From positions 54,048 to 118,047 of the forward strand of contig NZ_MUHW01000014.1 in assembly GCF_002007235.1 (NCBI RefSeq): 64,000 nucleotides of DNA, written 5' to 3'. The notes under the pieces were generated by a model. That model saw nothing but the letters and a program-made list of their open reading frames with translations, ran no database searches and had not been told where the DNA came from. The position numbers and the translations under genes were made by a program. This DNA is from Oribacterium sp. C9. Its GTDB lineage: Bacteria > Bacillota > Clostridia > Lachnospirales > Lachnospiraceae. Position 1 is the stretch's first letter, and each line of letters opens with the position of its first letter. Positions 8,698 to 16,233 of this stretch are shown one piece after another.

Positions 8698-10578
8698 ATG
8701 GCTGAATTCAAACAGGGCGTATTGACTACAAAAGGTTTGCAGCTGATAGCACTTGCACAGGCCGGGCAGACCAGTATTCAATTCACAGGATTTCAGGTGG
8801 GAGCCGGAGATTGGGGCGCGTCTCCGACATTAGCACAGCTTCAGGAAGCGACCGCCTTGAGATCAAGTAAAGGTTCGTTTCCAATCAGCAGATCCGAGTA
8901 TGTTAACCCGGCGACTACAAAGCTTACATTGGTCGCTTCAAACCAGTCAAACACTACCGGTGGTTATTACGTCACTGAGGTCGGTATATTCGCAAAATGG
9001 ACCGATAACACATCGTTTCTGTATGCGATATATGTGACAGAGCAGGACAAAGCAGACTGGTTCCCTGCTTATAACAGTATTACACCGTCAAGTATCACTT
9101 ATAGCGTTCCTATTACAGTGGCGAATGCAACAACGGTTTCCATCGATACATCAGCCGCCGGCATAGCGACCGAAGATGAAGTGCTACAGCTACAGGCCGA
9201 TGTTGCGGATATAAAGGGATTCATCGGTTACAGCAGCAATCATATATTCGGTCTTGAAGTTGATTTTGTTAATAAACGCTTCACGCGTCTCGCTGGGGCC
9301 TTTGGCAAAACGCCAGGTGCGGATTTCGATGGTGTTCATTGCTTTGGCGGCAGAAGACGATGCAATGTCACAGACGGCGGTGTTGTAGTTGCTTATTATG
9401 GCGATGATGCATATACCGAGACCGGAGCTTTGGAAGTTGCTGTTACAGTTGGTGAAGTAGAATATGCTATTGGGACAGCTGTTCAGGTCATGGTCGAACA
9501 GCCTAAGTTTTATTACAAGGTCGTACCTCTTGATCTGGAAGAAATTAACGAAGGCGACGGTGCAGGCTATCATGCACGAAAGCTTAGATATTATGTTTGT
9601 GATGAACCCGAAACAGGCTTCAAAATTCATCCAGCTTTTGTTCGCGACGGCGTAGAAAACGATCTGATATATCTGTCGGCATACGAAGGATCTACTTATG
9701 ATGTGTCTGAATCTGCTTACGTGACTGATGATGGTGGCTCGGTTGATTTCACCGCTAGCACAGGTGATATGCTTGCATCTATTGCCGGAGCAAAGCCGAC
9801 ATCAGGACTTACAAATGCCGGTGCAACAAGGGCAGGATTCAGAACCCTTGCAGAAAATCGAGGCACTGGTTGGGAACAGCAGTATGCCGCAACTGCATCT
9901 GCGTCACAGCTCCTTATGATGATCGAATATGGCACATTGAACATGCAATCCGCCATCGGACTCGGCGTCGTAAGTATCACAGATGATTCGAATTACAACT
10001 GTGCATCGTTGACCGGCAGTACATCGTCTTTAGGTAATGCTTCTGGACGTGCCGCATCTACCGTTAACACACAGGGTGAAACATCGACAACGGAAACAGC
10101 AGACGGCAAAACTGCTGTAACATACCGTGGAGAGGAAAACTTTTACGGTAATATCTGGCAATGGTTAGACGGAATGAATATCAAGAACCCGGCAACATTT
10201 GCTGATGGAGATATAACAGAGCATGTTTATGTCGCCGATCATAGTTTTACTGATGATTCGGAGGCATCACCTTATGTTGATACCGGAATTCATCCATGCT
10301 ACACCACAGGCGGATGGATTAAAGCATTTGGCTACAGCGAAGACTTTGATTGGTTATTTATTCCGACACAGGTAGGTGGCGGTGCAAATTCCAGCGTTCC
10401 TGTAGGCGATTATCTTTATAACCAAAATTCAGGGTGGCGTGTCGCTAGGCTGGGCGCTCAATGGGGTGGCGGCTCGAAGGCGGGCGCTTTCTATCTGCAT
10501 TTGACTGACTCGTCGGTCGATCGTCATCGGCATATCGGCGGCCGTTTGGTGTATATCCCCTCTGGATCAGCTGCATAA
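8698..10578 (+). CDS. Tail fibre with C-type-lectin (FGE-like) variable tip; DGR target protein
   Basis: A 626-residue receptor-binding fibre. Residues 1-150 repeat the fibre anchor of the gene at 6283 (MAEFKQGVLTTKGLQLIALA). From about residue 190 to the end it has a formylglycine-generating-enzyme/C-type-lectin layout, including a YGNIWQWLDGMNIKN segment. It ends in a hallmark DGR variable region: GWRVARLGAQW, a GG/AGAF core, then RHRHIGGRLVYIP. In known DGRs, adenine-specific retrohoming diversifies these codons to change host-receptor binding. Ribosome site GAAAGAAGG precedes the ATG. No reverse transcriptase is adjacent. Confidence 0.88.
   Translation: MAEFKQGVLTTKGLQLIALAQAGQTSIQFTGFQVGAGDWGASPTLAQLQEATALRSSKGSFPISRSEYVNPATTKLTLVASNQSNTTGGYYVTEVGIFAKWTDNTSFLYAIYVTEQDKADWFPAYNSITPSSITYSVPITVANATTVSIDTSAAGIATEDEVLQLQADVADIKGFIGYSSNHIFGLEVDFVNKRFTRLAGAFGKTPGADFDGVHCFGGRRRCNVTDGGVVVAYYGDDAYTETGALEVAVTVGEVEYAIGTAVQVMVEQPKFYYKVVPLDLEEINEGDGAGYHARKLRYYVCDEPETGFKIHPAFVRDGVENDLIYLSAYEGSTYDVSESAYVTDDGGSVDFTASTGDMLASIAGAKPTSGLTNAGATRAGFRTLAENRGTGWEQQYAATASASQLLMMIEYGTLNMQSAIGLGVVSITDDSNYNCASLTGSTSSLGNASGRAASTVNTQGETSTTETADGKTAVTYRGEENFYGNIWQWLDGMNIKNPATFADGDITEHVYVADHSFTDDSEASPYVDTGIHPCYTTGGWIKAFGYSEDFDWLFIPTQVGGGANSSVPVGDYLYNQNSGWRVARLGAQWGGGSKAGAFYLHLTDSSVDRHRHIGGRLVYIPSGSAA
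10432..10575 (+). repeat. Putative DGR variable region (VR) at the fibre C-terminus
   Basis: The last 48 codons of the fibre gene match the consensus of DGR variable regions: an invariant framework (GWRVA, AGAF, IGGRLVYIP) with divergent positions between. Several variable codons (for example the two CAT codons in the RHRH segment) are one A-to-C change from AAT, as expected if the template carries adenines there. No second copy (template repeat) was noticed elsewhere in the window. The call rests on protein-pattern recognition; the exact VR limits are estimated. Confidence 0.7.
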
Positions 10579-10604
10579 TAAGAAAAAGAAAGGTGAAAAA
10601 ATTA

Positions 10605-10874
10605 ATGAAAGTATATCCAAAGACACGAAGCAATGCACAGCCTGATGTGAAAGTTATTGATGAATATTCAGTCTGGGTTGCATCTGATATCCAGCAGATT
10701 TCTGAGCCCGGCACTACAGAGGAAGATTCCGGTTTTGAGGGATATGAATATACCCTTACGCAATACGACAAGGACGAGTATATCAGACTTATCGATGATA
10801 GAGCTGCCGAACTGGAAGAGGCTCTGACCGATACAGAGACAGCGCTCACAGAACTGTACGAATCCATCATGTAA
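10605..10874 (+). CDS. Small phage protein of unknown function (tail/fibre accessory)
   Basis: An 89-residue acidic protein directly after the variable fibre. The ATG at 10605 has an AGAAAGG site about 10 nt upstream and is preferred to the GTG at 10593, which lies within that site. The C-terminal half (YDKDEYIRLIDDRAAELEEA onward) is predicted helical/coiled coil. Position between fibre and holin suggests a tail accessory or fibre chaperone, but no family was recognised. Confidence 0.6.
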   Translation: MKVYPKTRSNAQPDVKVIDEYSVWVASDIQQISEPGTTEEDSGFEGYEYTLTQYDKDEYIRLIDDRAAELEEALTDTETALTELYESIM

Positions 10875-10893
10875 AGAAAGGACGGTGGGGAAT

Positions 10894-11034
10894 ATGTCAA
10901 GAGCAATGGCGAAGGTTTATGCAAACCTTATTATCAAAGGGGTTAAGACGATCAATGATGTTCCGGAAAAAATCAGATCGGAAGTGGTGGAAGTTCTTAT
11001 CGAAATGGGGCATGAGGAACTAACAAAAGGGTGA
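10894..11034 (+). CDS. CD1375-like small phage protein
   Basis: A 46-residue protein starting at the ATG after a GGACGGTGGGG site. It contains AKVYANLIIKGVKTINDVPE, the pattern of CD1375-family proteins that sit just before the holin in clostridial prophages. Its stop overlaps the possible GTG start of the holin reading frame. The function of the family is not known. Confidence 0.65.
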   Translation: MSRAMAKVYANLIIKGVKTINDVPEKIRSEVVEVLIEMGHEELTKG

Positions 11035-11066
11035 CAGTTAAAAGCCAAGTGGGCAGAAAGGGTTGT

Positions 11067-11489
11067 ATGAAGCAGATATTATGTACTCTTATAGGAATGG
11101 TTGGAAGTATAGCGGTATCGCTGCTGGGTGGTTGGTCACCAGCCTTGCAGTATTTAATTCTTGCGATGATTATTGATTATATCAGCGGTCTTATCGTTGC
11201 AGGAGTTTTTCACGCATCGAAGAAGACGCAGAACGGTGCACTTGAAAGCCGCGTCGGATGGAAAGGGCTTTGCAGGAAGGTGTTCACACTTTCATTTGTG
11301 GTCATAGCAAGGGGTGTCGATATTTATCTTGGAGTTGATTATGTGAAGGAAGCAGTCATCATTGGATTCTTTACAAATGAAGTCATCAGTATCGTGGAAA
11401 ATGCCGGACTGATGGGCGTTCCAATGCCGGTTATCGTCACCAGAGCTGTTGATCTGCTTACAACAAAGGCAGAAGCGAAAAAAGAATAA
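11067..11489 (+). CDS. Phage holin (toxin-secretion/phage-lysis holin family)
   Basis: A 140-residue membrane protein with two to three hydrophobic segments (LIGMVGSIAVSLLGG; LQYLILAMIIDYISGLIVAG; VFTLSFVVIARGVDIYL) and the DYISG motif typical of the Cph1/TcdE-type holin family. It permeabilises the membrane so the endolysin can reach the wall. ATG 11067 with AGAAAGGG upstream is preferred; an in-frame GTG at 11031 would add 12 residues and overlap the preceding stop. The endolysin follows after a hairpin. Confidence 0.85.
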   Translation: MKQILCTLIGMVGSIAVSLLGGWSPALQYLILAMIIDYISGLIVAGVFHASKKTQNGALESRVGWKGLCRKVFTLSFVVIARGVDIYLGVDYVKEAVIIGFFTNEVISIVENAGLMGVPMPVIVTRAVDLLTTKAEAKKE

Positions 11490-11500
11490 TTTTATTGAAG

Positions 11501-11530
11501 TCCCGGTGTTTAACAGCACCGGGATTATTT
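11501..11530 (+). terminator. Hairpin terminator between holin and endolysin
   Basis: A perfect 8-bp stem (TCCCGGTG at 11501-11508, CACCGGGA at 11517-11524) is followed by TTATTTAT. The T run is broken, so it may be a partial terminator or an mRNA-stabilising hairpin tuning endolysin expression. Confidence 0.6.
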
Positions 11531-11544
11531 ATAGGGGGTGTGAC

Positions 11545-12966
11545 ATGAAAACCAGCCAGGAAGGCATAGACCAGATAAAAGAGTTTGAAGGCTGTTCTTT
11601 AAAAGCCTACTGGGATTATAAAGATTATTCCATCGGGTACGGACATCTTGGAGCCAAAGCAGGGCAGACCATAACAAAAGAGCAGGCAGAAGCGCTCCTC
11701 ATGGCAGATCTTCCGTCCTATGAAGCTAAAGTTAATAAATATGATTCTATATATCACTGGACACAGAACGAGTTTGATGCGTTGGTTTCTTACGCTTACA
11801 ATATTGGTTCCATCAAGGGGCTTGTGGATGATGGCAAGCGCTCAAGGGCTGAGATCATTGCTGACTGGCCGAACCATGACATGGCCGGAGGAAAGCATCT
11901 TGAAGTACTCAAAAAGCGGAGGCTTAAAGAACTGGCGCTTTTCACGAAAGGAGGAGACATGACGACATACGGAAAGAAAAGTATATTCGAGATGATAGAG
12001 GTTGCAGAGCAGTGTCTCGATTATCTTGAGAAGGCTACACTCTCAGATCTTGGAGATCTTACACCTGAAGGCAAGGTGAGAAATGCCGGATATAACAATT
12101 ACACACTGTACTGGAAGTGGTACAACGAACTCACGCAGAAGAACTACCAGGGCGAACCGTACTGCATAGCATGGGTATGTCTTCAGTTTGTGAGAGCCTT
12201 CGGAAGCGATATAGGTAAGAAGCTTCTCCTCGGTGAGATATACATCTATTGCCCGACAGCCTATACGAATTTTAAGAATGCAAGACAGACATCCAGCACT
12301 CCGCACGTAGGAGACATTGTACTGTTCTGGAATAATTCCCTGGGCAGATATGCACACGCCGGACTTGTAGTGAAGGTGACCACAAACGGATATGTGACCT
12401 ATGAGGCAAATACTTCATCCGGAAACAATGTTGTGGTGCGTAATGGCGGAGCCACAACACGGAAGAGCTACACCACAGGAGCAAACAAGGTTATTTTCTT
12501 GCGTCCGAATTATGCTGCTTATGGAATATCTATGGAAGCTGTCGAAGATGATTTTCAGAGTTATCCGGTACAGACAGGACAGATCGGCATCCATGCAAAT
12601 GTGTCCATGAATGTTCGCTCAGGACCGGGTGTGAAGTATGACAAGGTTGGAAGTGTTGCTGAGAATAAGTATTTCAAGATCGACAAGAAGGCATTCGATG
12701 CAGACGGTACAAGATGGCTGCATTCCGAAGAGCTGGGCGGATGGGTATCCGGAAAGTATCTTGAAGGATGGATCCAGGAAGAGAGTGGCAAGTGGTGGTA
12801 CCTGCTTTCGGATAACAAGTGGTATGTTGACCAGCTCGCAGTGATAGACGGACTGATCTATCTGTTCGATTCTGCCGGATACATGGTGACCGGAGAGACC
12901 ATGGTGACATTAGTGCCGGATGCTTCCGGAGCTATCAGCCTGAAGGGAAAAGATAAGCAAAATTAA
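11545..12966 (+). CDS. Modular phage endolysin: GH24 muramidase + CHAP + SH3 + cell-wall binding repeat
   Basis: A 473-residue lysin starting at the ATG after a GGGGGTG site. Residues ~1-145 are a GH24 lysozyme domain: FEG catalytic Glu, YSIGYGH, an FDALVSYAYNIG helix and a KKRRLKEL end. Residues ~150-330 are a CHAP-type amidase/endopeptidase domain with Cys in PYCIAWVCLQFV and His in YAHAGLVV. An SH3 domain (SMNVRSGPG) covers ~355-415, and a choline-binding-like aromatic repeat (GKWWYLLSDNKWYV) closes the protein. Two catalytic domains in one polypeptide cut glycan and peptide bonds. No signal peptide is seen, consistent with holin-dependent release. Confidence 0.9.
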   Translation: MKTSQEGIDQIKEFEGCSLKAYWDYKDYSIGYGHLGAKAGQTITKEQAEALLMADLPSYEAKVNKYDSIYHWTQNEFDALVSYAYNIGSIKGLVDDGKRSRAEIIADWPNHDMAGGKHLEVLKKRRLKELALFTKGGDMTTYGKKSIFEMIEVAEQCLDYLEKATLSDLGDLTPEGKVRNAGYNNYTLYWKWYNELTQKNYQGEPYCIAWVCLQFVRAFGSDIGKKLLLGEIYIYCPTAYTNFKNARQTSSTPHVGDIVLFWNNSLGRYAHAGLVVKVTTNGYVTYEANTSSGNNVVVRNGGATTRKSYTTGANKVIFLRPNYAAYGISMEAVEDDFQSYPVQTGQIGIHANVSMNVRSGPGVKYDKVGSVAENKYFKIDKKAFDADGTRWLHSEELGGWVSGKYLEGWIQEESGKWWYLLSDNKWYVDQLAVIDGLIYLFDSAGYMVTGETMVTLVPDASGAISLKGKDKQN

Positions 12967-13421
12967 TTGACTGATATTTAACTTAAAGCACTAACTAAAA
13001 AATTAAGTGAAATACATTTAAGTTAATTACAGATTGATTTAAGTTACTTTTGAATTATTGTGTCGATCTCGTGATTTTCTGTCCGATTTCACGAGATTTT
13101 CACGAGATAAAAAGCCGTTAACATTTGCAGACATTAAGATTTAAGGCGTGGGATTTCTCTCACGCCTTATTTTTGATTCTGTCTAACTGTACTTTGAACT
13201 ATAGTATGATAAAGAGTAGTACACTGTCCGTACGATAATTCTTAGTTGCAAAAGATATTAGAATTGATTATAATCCACAAAATAATATTTTAAGAAATAG
13301 CTCTTGACTTTTGTGGTACAATTAGCTTATTAGAAGATTTTATTAAAGTCTATTACATAAAAATGATATAGACAATTATTAGAGTTTATCGCATCAGTTA
13401 AGAAACTAGGAAGGAGGAAAA
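12967..13421. other. AT-rich intergenic region at the end of the phage late genes
   Basis: No gene is seen. It holds repeated TTAAGTT/TTTAAGTTA motifs (about 12980-13050), a near-direct repeat of TCACGAGAT (13087-13105), the terminator at 13143, and an extended -10-like TGGTACAAT (13314-13322) plus TTGACT (13304-13309) that may start the next operon. The shift to lower GC suggests a boundary between phage late genes and a cargo module. Confidence 0.5.
13143..13175 (+). terminator. Rho-independent terminator after the lysis module
   Basis: Stem AAGGCGTG (13143-13150) and CACGCCTT (13161-13168), extendable inward, is followed by ATTTTTG. It closes the phage late transcript upstream of the ImmA/IrrE module. 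Confidence 0.8.
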
Positions 13422-13991
13422 ATGCAAAAGTTAAGTGACAAGCATCTTGTTCAACTAATTGACGATTTTGCGTCCTTTGCTAGAAAAGAAATCCTTGGGG
13501 ATGACTTAAAAAATAACAGATTATTCGATAAGGTTCAAGAAAGCGGAGTGAAACTATTTGGGATGTGCAATGATAAGTTCGACGGAATGTGCCTTTGGAA
13601 TTCAGACAATAAACAGCCAGAAATATACTTAAATGTTGATCAGCCCAAAAATCGTAGACTTTTCACCTTAGCGCATGAACTTGGACACCTTTTTATAGAC
13701 TATGGTTGGGCTCCAAACAAAAGCAGCATCAATAGTAAGGAAAAAGTACTATCAGTAAGCTTTAGAGATAAGGATAAATCTCAAGATACTGAAAATATAA
13801 ATGAACGAATAGCAAATGAATTCGCAGGAGCATTTTTAATGCCAGAACAATTGGTAAAAAAAGTAATTTCAAGCCAGCAAGATCCACATGAAAAAATAGA
13901 TAAAGTTGTGGAATATTTTGGAGTGACTGATAAGGCTGCCCTCAATAGGCTTATAATGTTAGGAATGGTTAATTTATCAAATGGAAAATAG
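13422..13991 (+). CDS. ImmA/IrrE-family zinc metallopeptidase
   Basis: A 189-residue protein preceded by a strong GGAAGGAGG site. It has the family signature: AHELGHLFIDYG (HExxH zinc site, around residues 86-96) and a downstream NERIANEFAGAFLMP segment supplying the third ligand and conserved FA-x-x-LMP motif. ImmA cleaves phage/ICE repressors and IrrE cleaves DdrO, but no XRE repressor is adjacent here. Instead the gene overlaps by 11 nt a two-TM membrane protein. It is AT-richer than its surroundings, and its position after the endolysin suggests prophage cargo. The substrate is unknown. Confidence 0.85.
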   Translation: MQKLSDKHLVQLIDDFASFARKEILGDDLKNNRLFDKVQESGVKLFGMCNDKFDGMCLWNSDNKQPEIYLNVDQPKNRRLFTLAHELGHLFIDYGWAPNKSSINSKEKVLSVSFRDKDKSQDTENINERIANEFAGAFLMPEQLVKKVISSQQDPHEKIDKVVEYFGVTDKAALNRLIMLGMVNLSNGK

Positions 13992-14517
13992 CTCTATCGA
14001 TAATCAATTTGATTCATTTTATAAAAAGATACAGGAGATAAATCGGCAGGCAAGCGAATATAAACCATATTTAGATGTTGATGAAGACGATATTAGCAAG
14101 GTATTTTCGAATGCTTGCGATTATAATTCGATAGAAAAGATAGAACGATCAGCAAAGGCTCATCGTCATGAAATTGTCAACAATTTGATTGAGAGCCTTT
14201 TAAAGCCGTTAAGTAACGAGCAAGAGAGCAAAAATTTCTATAGAAAAGTAATTCTAATAGTATTTTCGTTCTTCTTCCTTGGGGTAACGGTAGTAACTTT
14301 TGTGCTTTTGTTCATATTCTCTCAAAAAGGATTCAACAAATATACTGTAGAAGTGTCCAATATATTGATAACTGGCCTTTTTGTAAATATCGTAGGGCTT
14401 GCAGTTATTATATTCAAGTATTTATTCGATGATAAAAACTCGCTTCTTAAGGATATGATTCAATTAATAGCGAATACACTTAAAGGCGATTATGAGAAAG
14501 ACAATTCAGGAAATTAG
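13981..14517 (+). CDS. Two-TM membrane protein paired with ImmA/IrrE protease
   Basis: A 178-residue protein starting inside the end of the protease gene (11-nt overlap). Residues 1-~90 are polar and helical and probably cytoplasmic. Two strong membrane spans follow: VILIVFSFFFLGVTVVTFVL with an adjacent LFIF, then ILITGLFVNIVGLAVIIF. A short helical C-terminus (KYLFDDKNSLLKDMIQLI) completes it. The layout resembles small two-TM effectors of conflict systems (for example SLATT-like) but I cannot assign a family. Being coupled to the protease, it is a plausible target, partner or effector. Confidence 0.75.
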   Translation: MENSSIDNQFDSFYKKIQEINRQASEYKPYLDVDEDDISKVFSNACDYNSIEKIERSAKAHRHEIVNNLIESLLKPLSNEQESKNFYRKVILIVFSFFFLGVTVVTFVLLFIFSQKGFNKYTVEVSNILITGLFVNIVGLAVIIFKYLFDDKNSLLKDMIQLIANTLKGDYEKDNSGN

Positions 14518-14689
14518 CATTGTAATTTAAAGGGGCCATAAAATGGTGTACGGCCAAATGCAGATGTGAATTTTTTGCAGGTATTACAGAATGCGTTAAA
14601 AGCAAAGTTGAATATGGAATGAAAATTGCCCAGCGGATTGCCCACCAAGGGAGGAGAACCGCATAAACACTGGATGGAAATGAAAAACG

Positions 14690-14790
14690 AGACAGGTTCG
14701 ATCCCCGTCTCGCGCTTCTCAACTCCCAGAGGATTTCCTCTGGGAGTTTTCGCGTTCGACAGGGATCGAACCCAAGGGTTCGTCTCGGCT
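14690..14790. repeat. tRNA T-arm-like inverted repeat flanking a strong hairpin
   Basis: A segment at about 14689-14715 has a T-arm-like core GGTTCGATCCCC flanked by GAGAC and CGTCTCGCG. The core recurs inverted as GGGATCGAACC near 14761-14772. No matching D-arm, anticodon arm or 5' acceptor strand is seen upstream, so this is not a complete tRNA. It could be a tRNA-derived attachment-site remnant (attR-like) marking a mobile-element boundary; that is inference. Confidence 0.45.
14721..14750. terminator. Perfect 12-bp hairpin terminator
   Basis: AACTCCCAGAGG (14721-14732) pairs perfectly with CCTCTGGGAGTT (14737-14748) around an ATTT loop and is followed by TT. On either strand it ends in A/T-rich flanks. 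It sits directly downstream of the T-arm-like sequence, as a terminator does after a tRNA gene. Confidence 0.65.
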
Positions 14791-14885
14791 ACCGCCTCGG
14801 TCGGCGCTGAGCGCATGCCAAAGGGCATGCAGCGCCCCCGTCTCGCGCTCTCACAGATGAATGGCTTAAAACCGTATGGAACATT
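14786..14885 (+). repeat. Structured ~100-bp dispersed repeat, copy A
   Basis: It has a nested palindrome: GGCGCT ... AGCGCC outside and GCATGCC/GGCATGC inside, then CCCCGTCTCGC. A diverged copy with the same palindrome and flanks lies at 15789-15890 in the same orientation. The region 14518-15001 otherwise contains no gene I can support. Confidence 0.7.
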
Positions 14886-15001
14886 GGCTTTCCTAAGGTT
14901 TTAAGCTATTTTTGTTTTCGCAGACGTTAATATTTTTTTTGTAAAGCAACAATTGTTTTGTTAAGATATGTCGGTTCTATATTTTTGAAAGAGGTGCGTT
15001 T

Positions 15002-15535
15002 ATGGATAAGAAAATAATCGAAGAAAAAGCGCATGAGGTGTTGGAGACTGTAAAAGATACCGGCGATGCAGCAGTTGAGATAATCAGATTGGCTCAGACG
15101 CTTGGATTTGTAGTCGGGAATGCGATCTTTCATGGAGACGAAGACGGCTTTATAGTTGTCAAGGAGGGAGCAAGAGAGATCTTCGGACAGGAGACGGATA
15201 AATTAATAGGCGTAAGAGCTGATTGCAGTACTGAATGGAAAAGATTTATCATTGCTCATGAGATAGGTCACTATATATTGCATTATAATAGTGCTGAGAG
15301 CAAAGGCTTATATGCTCATAGAGATCACAGAAAAGGAAAGGGTCCTATAGAAAATGAAGCTGATTATTTTGCCGCCAATTTATTGATGCCTTCAGACAGA
15401 TTTATCAAGAATTATGATGAGCTGTGTAATCTTTCAAGAGAAGAAAAGATACTGATTCTTGCCAAAAGGTTCAATGTAACAAGAAAGATGGTTGAACGAA
15501 GGTTTGAGGAGTTAAAACTCGATGAAGCGGTATGA
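15002..15535 (+). CDS. ImmA/IrrE-family zinc metallopeptidase (second copy)
   Basis: A 177-residue protein with AHEIGHYILHY (HExxH) at about residues 94-104 and the ENEADYFAANLLMP motif at about 118-131, both diagnostic of ImmA/IrrE peptidases. GAAAGAGGTG upstream supports the ATG at 15002. The C-terminus (ILAKRFNVTRKMVERRFEEL) is a helix-turn-helix-like tail seen in many members. Its sequence differs strongly from the copy at 13422, so it is not a recent duplicate. No XRE repressor gene is adjacent; a tiny reading frame overlaps its end. Confidence 0.85.
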   Translation: MDKKIIEEKAHEVLETVKDTGDAAVEIIRLAQTLGFVVGNAIFHGDEDGFIVVKEGAREIFGQETDKLIGVRADCSTEWKRFIIAHEIGHYILHYNSAESKGLYAHRDHRKGKGPIENEADYFAANLLMPSDRFIKNYDELCNLSREEKILILAKRFNVTRKMVERRFEELKLDEAV

Positions 15536-15674
15536 GGACTTTCCTGAATCTTATTCCAGAATCAAACAGTCCCTGGGAAGAATTGATGGAATAGGCAGTG
15601 ATGACAACATAAGTAATCCTTACATAGACGAATATACAACAAAAGAGCAGCATAGGCAGACAAAAGAAAGATAG
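15522..15674 (+). CDS. Small overlapping protein downstream of ImmA/IrrE, hypothetical
   Basis: A 50-codon frame (MKRYEDFPESYSRIKQSLGR onward) starts 14 nt inside the end of the protease gene after a GAGG-like site. A +1 frame continues past its stop as a further ~20 codons of similar charged composition (to TAA at about 15731), hinting at a frameshifted longer gene. Spacing fits translational coupling. No family recognised; it could be an antitoxin-like or vestigial partner. Confidence 0.4.
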   Translation: MKRYEDFPESYSRIKQSLGRIDGIGSDDNISNPYIDEYTTKEQHRQTKER

Positions 15675-15748
15675 AGATGCAGCAGAAATTGACAAAGATC
15701 ATTTAGACATTAAGGAAATAGACGAATTGTAACAAATGCTTACAGAAG

Positions 15749-15783
15749 AAAAGTCCCTCACATCACTGTGAAGGACTTTTTTA
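15749..15783 (+). terminator. Rho-independent terminator
   Basis: AAAAGTCC (15749-15756) pairs with GGACTTTT (15773-15780), with an inner TCACA/TGTGA stem, followed by TT. It ends the second ImmA/IrrE transcript. Confidence 0.85.
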
Positions 15784-15788
15784 TATTG

Positions 15789-15890
15789 CAGCTGCCGGCT
15801 CGGTCGGCGCTAAACACATGCCAAAGGGCATGTAGCGCCCCCGTCTCGCATTCGATTTGATGAATAGCTTGAAATCGTTTGGAATGTTGA
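15789..15890 (+). repeat. Structured ~100-bp dispersed repeat, copy B
   Basis: It shares with copy A the CTCGGTCGGCGCT block, the ACATGCC-AAAG-GGCATGT palindrome, TAGCGCCCCCGTCTCGC and a diverged GATGAATxGCTTxAAA tail. The same orientation about 1 kb apart makes the interval between the copies prone to recombination. Confidence 0.7.
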
Positions 15891-15928
15891 AAGAGTTTTT
15901 GCTTGTCCATCGGGTGGGGGCTATTGAT

Positions 15929-16012
15929 ATGTGTCTGACTGAATATGACGAAAAAACATTTGTAAATGGCATAAAGGAAGAAGGGCAAAATGATATATAT
16001 AATAAAGTATGA
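15929..16012 (+). pseudogene. Remnant resembling the C-terminus of a PD-(D/E)XK (Rpn-like) nuclease/transposase
   Basis: A 27-codon frame (MCLTEYDEKTFVNGIKEEG onward) resembles the C-terminal tail of Rpn/PD-(D/E)XK transposase-family proteins, which often end in a NG-x-KEEG helix. No catalytic domain precedes it, so it would be a decayed fragment. The rest of 15675-16233 contains no gene I can support. Confidence 0.35.
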
Positions 16013-16233
16013 AGATTTTCTTCCATATAACTAAAGGATTTTGTCCTGATAGTGAAAATGTGACGGTACTATGATAAATTTAATTTTGCAGTTATGATCG
16101 GTGAGATCTCGGCCTTTGACAGGTGCATCATAATTAAATCCAAAGAAGGGTTATGTAGAAGTGGAAACGGATTCTAAATGGACTCTGGATGAGTTATACA
16201 CCTTTAATGAATAACAGTTTAGGAGATCAGAGG

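Noticed and set aside
10579..11066. DGR accessory genes (Avd or reverse transcriptase) after the variable fibre
   Set aside because: The small proteins here show no RT motif or Avd-like helical bundle signature and fit fibre accessory and CD1375-like phage proteins.
13087..13105. CRISPR or attachment direct repeat at TCACGAGAT
   Set aside because: Only two short near-adjacent copies without spacers; too short to call either.
14690..14716. A tRNA gene
   Set aside because: Only a T-arm-like and acceptor-like 3' segment is present; no 5' acceptor strand, D-arm or anticodon arm precedes it.
14514..14828. Minus-strand protein-coding gene containing a TGIEP motif
   Set aside because: The motif is the antisense reading of a tRNA T-arm-like sequence, a common source of spurious protein calls; no ribosome site or family supports it.
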